A DNA stretch of 30,922 nucleotides from DSXF01 sp964387495. GTDB lineage: Bacteria > Chloroflexota > Anaerolineae > Anaerolineales > Villigracilaceae. This document shows, in pieces, positions 1-6,609 of this stretch. The stretch spans positions 1-30,922 of the forward strand of contig CAYLXB010000041.1 in NCBI GenBank assembly GCA_964387495.1, in the 5' to 3' direction. Each line of letters starts with the position of its first letter. The stretch's first letter is position 1. A program made the translations under genes and the position numbers. The notes under the pieces were generated by a model. The model was given only the letters and a program-made list of their open reading frames with translations, was not told the origin of the DNA and made no database searches.

Positions 1-6
1 GGAGTA

Positions 7-32
7 GTGTAAAAATAACTTCCGCACTTTAA
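7..32 (+). repeat. IS left terminal inverted repeat
   Basis: It begins GTGTAAAAATAACTTCCG and continues to position 32. It matches the reverse complement of 1373-1398 at 23 of 26 positions, which defines the left end of the element. Confidence 0.85.
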
Positions 33-41
33 AAACCGATC

Positions 42-1324
42 TCAAGCACAAACGGGTAGCGAGCGTGGCCGGATCGTGTAATTCCAGTTAGGGCAGGTGT
101 CGTGGCGCACAAGGTTCAAACTCTGGATCACTTCATCTTTCACCTTGATCCCGCGTTCATACTTTTGGTCTACCTGGAAAGCCGCGACGCACAATCCTGT
201 TCGAGTGGTAGTACCGCGGATGTAAGCCAGCATGGCCTCCAGAGTGCGCAATGGTTTGCCTGCCCAATTGAGGCTGATTTGGCTGAACAAGCGGTGTTCG
301 ATAGGATTCCATTTCGAAGTGTTTTTCGGATAATGACAAACCATTACTTCCAGGTTGAGCTGGTCGGCCAACTGCTTCTGGACCTGGAGCTTCCATAACC
401 GGGAACGCCAGCCATTACTGCCTCCACCATCGCAGAGCGTCAAGATGGCAGGCGCATGCGGGAAGTCATACTGCCCAAAAGTCAACCACCAACGGGCGAT
501 CATCTCTACTGCGAATTGGGCGGTGTCAGCAGACTGGCTGACGTATACATAGCCGCGATTGTGGGCCAAGTCATAGATACCGTAGGGAACCGCTTTGCAA
601 ATGGCATCCGATTCGAAATCATGGTCATTGACTGCTTCCGGCTCCTGGCACCAAGACTGTCCAGCATTCCGAAAATCGCCAATCAGTTCCTTTTTCTTGG
701 TATCCACGCTGATCACAGGCCAGCCATGACTCAAAAAGAGCTGTTTTTGCGCCTCGATGTACTCAAATTGCAGGCTGCGATCCGGATGTTGCGCACCCGC
801 CAGCCGCTTGGAGTTGACCTTGAGTGAATACTTCGCCCGTTTCAGCAAGCGTGCCACCGTCTTGGGACAAGCAGAATGCCCATTCTTGCTCAACTCTGCG
901 CTCAAATGGCGCAGGCTGCTGCGCACCCATTTCTGCTCACTCATCGGATCGCCTGCCGTCTCTGGCTCAACCAGCTTTTCCAGTGCTCCTTCTATCCCCG
1001 GGTCTTTTTTTCAACCCGAGGCCGTCCACCGCCAGCAGAACGGACCTGCTCCGTCGGACGGTTGGTCAAGCCTTCTTCCAACTCCAGCTGCCCTCGCTCG
1101 ATGGTCTTCTCATCCATCCCGGTAATCTGCGAGAACAAGCGTACCCCACCGTGTCCATACCGGTTCGCTTCTACTGCTACAAACCAACGCCGTTGCTGTT
1201 CGTCCAACCGGCTCGCAACCAGATTGATCTGTTCATGCAGCTTCTTCTCCGGGCTCTCTCCAGGATCTTGACAATGAGCACACTGACATTGATGCACTGC
1301 TGAGATCGGCATCAGACACTCCAC
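42..1324 (-). CDS. ISAzo13-family transposase, two ORFs joined by a -1 frameshift
   Basis: The first part (1324 to 992, GTG start) carries the N-terminal helical DNA-binding region, with LDEQQRRWFVAVEANRYGHG and the basic GGGRPRVEKK segment. The second part is open in the -1 frame down to 42 and carries the DDE catalytic core: Asp in ISVDTKKKE, Asp in CDGGGSNG and Glu in NPIEHRLF. A -1 shift at A_AAA_AAG (1010-1004) joins them as KK-DPGIEGALEKLVEPETAGDP, which follows the usual family sequence across this region and gives a product of about 427 aa, a normal length. The zero frame stops four codons after the site. Either the shift is programmed, or the A7 run lost or gained a base through decay or a sequencing error. 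Family assignment is firm; whether it is active is not known. Confidence 0.85.
1004..1010 (-). promoter_or_regulatory. Slippery heptamer A_AAA_AAG for -1 frameshifting
   Basis: In the zero frame of the upstream transposase ORF the codons are GAA AAA AAG ACC CGG GGA TAG, so A AAA AAG sits in exactly the phase used for bacterial -1 slippage. Flanking bases CTCGGGT and ACCCGGG can also pair around the A run, which may be coincidence. Confidence 0.55.
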
Positions 1325-1372
1325 TTTCTTGATTGTTATGCTATTATTCTACTCGTCATCTACGCTCAAACC

Positions 1373-1398
1373 TTAAAATACGGAAGTTGTTTTTACAC
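1373..1398 (-). repeat. IS right terminal inverted repeat
   Basis: Read on the minus strand it begins GTGTAAAAACAACTTCCG. It pairs with the left repeat at 7-32 with three mismatches and marks the end upstream of the transposase start. Confidence 0.85.
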
Positions 1399-1418
1399 AC
1401 CTACTATAGGATATTCCC

Positions 1419-2090
1419 ATGAAACACCCGCTCGAATTCCCTGCCAAAGCCGCCCTGGTGGTGGTCATCTGGCTCGCCTGGTGGTGGGCGCTGAACGCCT
1501 CCCTGTCGAATGCCGCGAACCTGGCCGTCAGCGTGGGCGGGTTGCTGCTGGTATTCCCCATGGTCTGGCTGGGCAGGCAGGTCCTGGACCGGCGCCCGAC
1601 AGTCAGCCGCGCCGCCTGGATCACGACGTTCGTGCATTTTGCGCTGGGGTTCCTGCTGGGGATTCCCATCATCCGGGCAGTCACCACGTACCGGGATTGG
1701 TCCGGCTGGACGCTCCCGGCGCCGCCGGCCATCGGCCTGGCGCTGGTCATCCTGAGCGGGGCGGCTTTTGTGCTGATCGTGGTCAACCTGGCTTTGAAAG
1801 GCTCCGGGGCGCCCTTTTTCATCGCGCTCAGCCAGAGACTGGCGGCGGACTGGTGCTATGCCTGGACGCGCAATCCCATGGTGCTGGCAGCCCTGGCCCT
1901 GCTGATCTCCCTGGGGATCTGGTTTCAGTCCGTGCTGTTCATCCTGTGGGCCGGCCTGCTGTTCGCGCCGGCGCTGCTCTTCTTCGTGAAGGTGTACGAG
2001 GAGCGGGAACTGGAGATCCGCTTTGGGGCCTCCTACCTGGAGTACAAGTCCAGGACGCCCATGTTGTTTCCCCGAAGGCCGCGCAAGTAA
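1419..2090 (+). CDS. ICMT/PEMT-like integral membrane methyltransferase
   Basis: This is a 223-aa polytopic membrane protein with about five hydrophobic segments. The C-terminal third has the pattern of isoprenylcysteine carboxyl methyltransferase-like and phospholipid N-methyltransferase-like enzymes: CYAWTRNPMVLAALALL, followed by YEERELEIRFGASYLEYKSR and a TPMLFPRRP tail. In that family the region binds SAM at the membrane face. The bacterial substrate cannot be told from sequence. The start ATG is preceded by AGGA at a spacing of 7. The gene begins 20 bp from the end of the IS, so its original promoter may be missing. It ends 24 bp before the B12-like gene, and the two may be co-transcribed. 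Confidence 0.8.
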   Translation: MKHPLEFPAKAALVVVIWLAWWWALNASLSNAANLAVSVGGLLLVFPMVWLGRQVLDRRPTVSRAAWITTFVHFALGFLLGIPIIRAVTTYRDWSGWTLPAPPAIGLALVILSGAAFVLIVVNLALKGSGAPFFIALSQRLAADWCYAWTRNPMVLAALALLISLGIWFQSVLFILWAGLLFAPALLFFVKVYEERELEIRFGASYLEYKSRTPMLFPRRPRK

Positions 2091-2114
2091 AAAGGTCGAA
2101 CGGCCAGTAATCCC

Positions 2115-3887
2115 ATGAGCACAGATTATTTCCACCAGCGGGTGCAAGTGTTATCCACCCACAAACTGCCGCATCCCAATGCCCTGCTGGCCGAGGCGAA
2201 GGAGATCGCCGGGGAGATCACGCTCGGGCGTTCTCTTTTTTGCCAGAAAATGGGCGCGGCTTCGGAGGCCGAATACAAACTCCGGTGCATCCGGGACGGC
2301 ACCATCATGTACCATGCCCACATCGGGATGGACTCGTGGCCGGCAACGGTCGAGGCGCTCCAATATATCCACCGAGTGGCCGAGGAGGAGGGCTACCGCA
2401 TCGACCGGGCAGGCATCTGCCTGGACCGGCGCATGGCCCTGCCGGCGGAGTTCCGGGCCGGGGTCCCCGCCGAAACCGGGCCGATGCTGGAGAGCGGAGA
2501 AGAGTGGCGCCAGATCGGGCAGGCCGTCCCGATCCAGCCCCACATGGGTGATTTCATGATCGGCTTCCCGGCAGGCACAGAGAATACGGTGCATGCCCTG
2601 GAAGCCGGTGCGACCACCATCGGCAACCTGTCCCAATATTTCTCCCACGAAGCGCCCATGTGGAAGGACTCCGCCCGGACCGCGGCCGAAACCGTGCGCG
2701 CCATCGCCCTCCTGGGCCAAAAACGGGAGGCCGGGCTGCTGCTGCACTCCTACCTGGAAGATGGGTTTGGGGCACTCTTCCTGGATTGCGCCACGGTGGC
2801 CGGGTGGGCGTATCTCGAACGGTACATCGTCGAGACTCTGCTGGGCGCCAGGCTCAGCCACTGCATCGGCGGCCTGACCACCGACCCGCTCAAACGCATG
2901 GGCTGGGTGTTCGCCCTGCAGGAGATCCACGCCGGCGGGTGCCTCGGCTCCATGATCTACGGGGACACGCTCTCCTTCACCCGCAATTTTCCGCACAACT
3001 GGGGGGTGGTCGGCGAATATTTATTATGGGATATCCTGGCGCAGCTGGAATGCCCCACCGGGCATGCCGTGCTGCCGCTGCCGGTCACCGAGGCCATCCG
3101 CATCCCCTCGGCCCGGGAGATTGCCGAGATCCAGAGTTACGGGCGCCAGGTGGAACAAGCCGCCCGGCGCCTGCGCCCGCTGGTGGATTACGGCCCCGCC
3201 CGCGCCTTTGCCCGCCAGGTCACCGCGGCCGGCAGGGATATCTGCGACAGGGCCCTCTGCGGACTGGCAGAGGCGGGCGTGGATGTCAAGGACCCCGTCC
3301 GGCTCTTGTACGTGCTCAAGCACCTGGGGCCGCAGCAATTCGAAACCGAGTTCGGCGCCGGGGAATGGGACCCCGCCGCCGGGCGCCGGAAGCCCCTGGT
3401 ACCCACCGATGTCTCCCTGCAGTCCCTGCGCACCATCGAGGAGTTTCTCCCGCAGTTCACCGGCGGCCGGATGCAAGAACTGGTGGGCAAGCGCCGGCTC
3501 CTGCTGGCCTCCAGCGATGTCCATGAACATGCCATCTACGTCCTGCGGGAGTTGCTGCACAAAGCCGGCGCGGAGGTGATCTACCTGGGTCCCGAGAAAA
3601 ACCCGGACGATGTCGCCGGCGCGGCCCAGGAATACGGGGTGGAGGCCATCCTGATCAGCACCCATAATGGGATGGCCCTCGAGTACGCCCAGCGGCTGCA
3701 GATGGAATTGAACCGGTTGCACTTGAAGGTCCCGGTGGTGATGGGCGGGGTCTTAAACCAAAAAGTGCCCGAGCACCCATTGCCCGTGGACGTGACCCAG
3801 GAATTGCGCCAATTGGGCATCCGCACCAACCCGCAGCTGGAGGGTGGCTGGCAGCGCCTGCTGCCGGAGAATGGAGGCGATCGATGA
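2115..3887 (+). CDS. Large protein with C-terminal B12-binding-like domain (function unknown)
   Basis: At 590 aa, the last 150 residues look like a cobalamin-binding Rossmann domain. LLLASSDVHEHA (Asp468, His470, Ala473) stands where DxHxxG is expected, ILISTHNG where the Ser loop is expected, and VVMGGVLN where the GG motif is expected. His470 could be the lower cobalt ligand, but the motif Gly is Ala. The first roughly 430 residues have the length and texture of a TIM-barrel, with conserved-looking stretches such as GATTIGNLSQYF and CIGGLTTDP. This suggests a carbon-skeleton mutase or aminomutase-like enzyme, but I cannot name a family. There is no clear Shine-Dalgarno. It overlaps the ProC-like gene by ATGA, so the two products are probably made together. 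A corrinoid methyltransferase or a non-catalytic B12 protein are alternatives. Confidence 0.6.
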   Translation: MSTDYFHQRVQVLSTHKLPHPNALLAEAKEIAGEITLGRSLFCQKMGAASEAEYKLRCIRDGTIMYHAHIGMDSWPATVEALQYIHRVAEEEGYRIDRAGICLDRRMALPAEFRAGVPAETGPMLESGEEWRQIGQAVPIQPHMGDFMIGFPAGTENTVHALEAGATTIGNLSQYFSHEAPMWKDSARTAAETVRAIALLGQKREAGLLLHSYLEDGFGALFLDCATVAGWAYLERYIVETLLGARLSHCIGGLTTDPLKRMGWVFALQEIHAGGCLGSMIYGDTLSFTRNFPHNWGVVGEYLLWDILAQLECPTGHAVLPLPVTEAIRIPSAREIAEIQSYGRQVEQAARRLRPLVDYGPARAFARQVTAAGRDICDRALCGLAEAGVDVKDPVRLLYVLKHLGPQQFETEFGAGEWDPAAGRRKPLVPTDVSLQSLRTIEEFLPQFTGGRMQELVGKRRLLLASSDVHEHAIYVLRELLHKAGAEVIYLGPEKNPDDVAGAAQEYGVEAILISTHNGMALEYAQRLQMELNRLHLKVPVVMGGVLNQKVPEHPLPVDVTQELRQLGIRTNPQLEGGWQRLLPENGGDR

Positions 3888-4729
3888 TGGAGAACATGCA
3901 GGTCGCGTTTATCGGCGGCGGACATATCACGGAGATCATTTTGAGCAGCTTGAAACACAGGAAATTGATCCCGCCTGAAAGACTGGTCGTCAGCGACCGG
4001 GACGCAGCCCGCCTGGACCACCTGGCACAAAACTTTGGCGTGCGCACCACCCCCAGCAACGTCGAGGCCGCGCAGCAGGGCAACCTGGTGCTGGTCAACG
4101 TGCGCCCGGAAGTCGTCCGGCTCGTCCTGCCCGACCTGCAGGAAGCCCGGCTCGGTCCCGATCAGATCCTCATTTCACTCGCGGCCGGCGTCCCGCTCAG
4201 CCAGTATGCCGGCCTGGGTGAAAAACAGCCCCTGGTGCGGGCTCTGCCCAATCCGCCCAGCCAGGTTGGGCAGGGAGTGGCCGCACTGGCTTTTACGCCG
4301 CAGGTCACGCCGGAACAGCGCCAGGCGGTAAACTTCCTGTTCGCGGCTCTTGGGAAGATCGTCGAGGTGGAAGAAACCTATCTGAACGCGGTCACATCCC
4401 TCAGCAGCCCGGTGGAAACCCTGTTGTTTTTCCAGGCGCTGATCGAGGCGGGCGTGCGCTGCGGCCTGCCCCGCCAGGTGTCCACCGAAGTGGCCGCGCA
4501 GACGATCATGGGAAGCATGGAGATGTGGCGTTCCCGCCAGGTTTCCCCCTCCGAACTCATCGCCGAGGCCAGCACGCCGGGGGGCGTGTCCGTGGAAAGC
4601 CTGTTCGTACTGGAGCAGCGCGCCTTCAAGGCCGCCATCATCGAGGCGGTCTCGCAGGGGGCCGCGCGGGCGGCCGCCCTGGGCAGACCCGCGCCCCCCG
4701 AACCCGCTAGCCCCCCGCCGCCCGGATGA
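3884..4729 (+). CDS. Pyrroline-5-carboxylate reductase (ProC)-like oxidoreductase, divergent
   Basis: This 281-aa protein has the N-terminal NAD(P)-binding fold (VAFIGGGHITEIIL, residues about 7-20), ISLAAGVPL, the PNPPSQVGQG segment equivalent to the family's PN-P--VG-G, and the C-terminal helical dimer domain with AAQTIMGS and TPGGVSVESLFVLE. True ProC enzymes usually have SGSGPAY and SPGGTT at the substrate site. Here they read SSPVE and TPGGVS, so the substrate may differ from P5C. It starts inside the stop of the B12-like gene (ATGA), implying translational coupling. Its last 23 bp overlap the convergent EcfT gene. Fold assignment is strong; the exact reaction is uncertain. Confidence 0.72.
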   Translation: MMENMQVAFIGGGHITEIILSSLKHRKLIPPERLVVSDRDAARLDHLAQNFGVRTTPSNVEAAQQGNLVLVNVRPEVVRLVLPDLQEARLGPDQILISLAAGVPLSQYAGLGEKQPLVRALPNPPSQVGQGVAALAFTPQVTPEQRQAVNFLFAALGKIVEVEETYLNAVTSLSSPVETLLFFQALIEAGVRCGLPRQVSTEVAAQTIMGSMEMWRSRQVSPSELIAEASTPGGVSVESLFVLEQRAFKAAIIEAVSQGAARAAALGRPAPPEPASPPPPG

Positions 4730-5579
4730 ACGCCTCGGGCACCCAGAAATTGCCGTATCCCAGGAAGGACAGCCCCAGCGAGACGACAAAAATGGCGATG
4801 CCGAAAACGATTAGGAACCGGTCGCGCAGGTGGTAGGTCAACTGGTCCAGCCAGGTGCGCGGGCCCACGCCGAAGGCGCGCAGGTCCATGGCGTCGATGA
4901 TGTCCTCGCTGCTGCTGATGGCGTGGATGGTGACCGGCACCATCAGCGGTCCCAGTTTGCGCACCTGCTCGAGCAGGCCGCCGCTGATTTTTTCCAGTTC
5001 GTAGCCGCGCGCCCGCTGGGCGTCACGCGTCAGCTGGAAATCCCGGGCAAAGGTGGGGATGAAGCGCATGGTCAGGTCCATGGCATAGGCGATCTTGTCC
5101 GGCAGGCCCAGCCCCTTGAAGGTGATCCCGTAATGGGCCGGATTGAGCGTGTAGGGGATCAGCACGGTCATGACCGCGATGCTGGAAACGCGCACCAGCT
5201 GGGTGACCGCGAAGAAGACCCGCTCCACAGTGATCTTCAAGGTGGGGGTCCAGCCCAGGATCGAAAAGCCCGCCCGCAGTTCCCGGATCAGGTGCTCCTC
5301 CTGGTATAACTCCGTCCCGCCCCGCCCGGTCAGGAAGGTCAGGAAGGCGAAGAAGATGACGAAGCCCACGATGAACAGAAAGGCGCGGCGCATCTCCCGC
5401 CAGGTCACCCCCGAGGTGAGCAGGGTCACCAGGGCGATGACGAAAAAGGGCAGCAGGAAGCGCACATCCCAGAAGGACAGCGTGCTGAACAGGAAGCACA
5501 GGTAAAACGTGACCCAGGCGCGCGGGTCGAACCACTGGATCAGGGATTTGCGCGGACGGTAACGCCAGGCGACAAGCAT
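4707..5579 (-). CDS. ecfT: ECF transporter T component (EcfT)
   Basis: This 290-aa membrane protein has hydrophobic segments near residues 25-60, 70-90, 125-145 and 255-275. The cytoplasmic coupling region has RDAQRARGYE and, further on, AMDLRAFGVG. These match the two Ala-Arg-Gly-type coupling-helix motifs by which EcfT touches the ATPases. It is the last gene of the minus-strand ECF operon, 80 bp after the S component, and a strong intercistronic hairpin lies in the gap. No Shine-Dalgarno precedes the ATG, and an in-frame TGA four codons upstream fixes the start closely. It ends overlapping the convergent ProC-like gene. Confidence 0.9.
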   Translation of the reverse strand: MLVAWRYRPRKSLIQWFDPRAWVTFYLCFLFSTLSFWDVRFLLPFFVIALVTLLTSGVTWREMRRAFLFIVGFVIFFAFLTFLTGRGGTELYQEEHLIRELRAGFSILGWTPTLKITVERVFFAVTQLVRVSSIAVMTVLIPYTLNPAHYGITFKGLGLPDKIAYAMDLTMRFIPTFARDFQLTRDAQRARGYELEKISGGLLEQVRKLGPLMVPVTIHAISSSEDIIDAMDLRAFGVGPRTWLDQLTYHLRDRFLIVFGIAIFVVSLGLSFLGYGNFWVPEAFIRAAGG

Positions 5580-5600
5580 GTTGACAACCAGTCACCCCGG

Positions 5601-5639
5601 GGGCGGAGCGGTGCAGCCGGGGGCCTCACCGCTCTGCCC
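5601..5639 (-). other. Intercistronic hairpin between EcfS and EcfT genes
   Basis: Two 13-base arms (5601-5613 and 5627-5639) pair completely with one G-T wobble around a 13-base loop, in the 80-bp gap between the two minus-strand genes. No T-run follows, so a terminator is unlikely. It may protect the upstream mRNA or tune how much EcfT is made. Confidence 0.6.
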
Positions 5640-5659
5640 GCAGGGTCAAAAGAAAGGTC

Positions 5660-6595
5660 CTACCGCCCGGCCTGCTTGCGATAGGAGCTGAAAGCCACCA
5701 CCAGCAGCGGGACGAGGATGGCCGCGAAGATCAGGTTCGGACCGGCCGCCGGCAGGAACTCACCCACGATGGCCGCGGGGAGCGAGAAGCCGTTGATCCA
5801 GATGTCCGAGATGGCCGCAAAGCCGATGCCCAGGATGTTGCCCAGTGCGCCCCAGGTGACGGCGGTGGCGATATCGATGTCCTTGCCGAAGAGGAAGCGC
5901 GCCCCCAGCACCAGCAGGAAGCCGACCAGCAGGGAGATGCCGGCGAAGAGCGTGATCTGGGCGTCGCCGAAGACGTTGTTCGGGACATCGAAATAGAGCA
6001 TGTTCGGCAGGCTGCGGTTCAGGAAGTAGATCACCACCGCGACCAGGGTCAGCACGCCGCTGGCGACCAGGATGGTATCCAGGCTCTTCTTCTTGTCCTT
6101 GAACAGCATGGGCAGGCCGGCAATGAAGCCCACCAGGCCGTTGCCGATGCTCCACTGCGGGGAGAGGCCGAAGCCGGTCAGGGCATCGCCGAACATGTTG
6201 CCGACCGCGCCGCTGAAGAAGCCCACCACCGGGCCGAAGGCGTAGCCGAAGAACATGGGGATGGCGATGGCCGGGCGCAGGGAGACCTGGCTCAGGGAGG
6301 GCACCACGAAGACCGTGCCGTTGAACAGCCAGGAGAAGACGGCATACAGCGCCGCGCCGATGGCCATCCAGACCACCTCACGCGTGCCCACTTCCCAGGC
6401 CTTGTTCTCCTTGGTGGCCAGGTAGACCAGGAAGGCGATCAGCAGGCCCAGCACCACGAAACCGAGGCGGTAGAGGGGCCGCTCGCCGGTCTGCAGGCGT
6501 TCGATGCCGAGCTGGTTGCCGATGACGATCGCGCCCCAGACGAAGACCAGGATGGCGACCAGGGCCAGAAGGACGGAAACGAGTTTTTTATCCAT
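5660..6595 (-). CDS. ECF transporter substrate-binding S component, enlarged
   Basis: This 311-aa polytopic membrane protein has about eight hydrophobic segments. The core has the S-component pattern: ATREVVWMAIGAAL-type entry helix (here GTREVVWMAIGAALYAVFSW), then VSLRPAIAIPMFFGYAFGP, then GFFSGAVGNMFGDALTG. Usual S components are about 170-220 aa, so extra N-terminal and central membrane segments are present. The substrate cannot be assigned from sequence; vitamins, nucleosides and methionine-cycle compounds are possible given the neighbouring SAM hydrolase. I chose the ATG at 6595 because GAGGAG lies about 9 bases before it. ATG at 6604 or TTG at 6613 in the same frame are too close to or inside that site. 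It follows EcfA directly. Confidence 0.82.
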   Translation of the reverse strand: MDKKLVSVLLALVAILVFVWGAIVIGNQLGIERLQTGERPLYRLGFVVLGLLIAFLVYLATKENKAWEVGTREVVWMAIGAALYAVFSWLFNGTVFVVPSLSQVSLRPAIAIPMFFGYAFGPVVGFFSGAVGNMFGDALTGFGLSPQWSIGNGLVGFIAGLPMLFKDKKKSLDTILVASGVLTLVAVVIYFLNRSLPNMLYFDVPNNVFGDAQITLFAGISLLVGFLLVLGARFLFGKDIDIATAVTWGALGNILGIGFAAISDIWINGFSLPAAIVGEFLPAAGPNLIFAAILVPLLVVAFSSYRKQAGR

Positions 6596-6609
6596 TTTTT
6601 TCATTCTCC

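Larger units (their letters stand above)
7..1398 (-). mobile_element. Complete ISAzo13-family insertion sequence (about 1392 bp)
   Basis: Both ends are present as a 26-bp inverted repeat with three mismatches (7-32 and 1373-1398), each starting GTGTAAAAA from the outside. The single transposase gene is read leftward and nearly fills the element. Base composition is visibly more AT-rich and mixed than the GC-rich genes to the right, which fits a recent arrival. The right end lies only 20 bp before the start codon of the next gene, so the insertion probably replaced or separated that gene's native promoter. Only 6 bases of left flank are visible, and I could not see a convincing target-site duplication. 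Confidence 0.88.

Noticed and set aside
1..6. Target-site duplication of the IS
   Set aside because: Only six bases of left flank are available and they do not match the bases after 1398 beyond one position.
1404..2147. Minus-strand ORF opposite the ICMT-like gene
   Set aside because: Its Gln/Arg/Gly-rich translation has no motif, while the plus frame gives a clear membrane enzyme.
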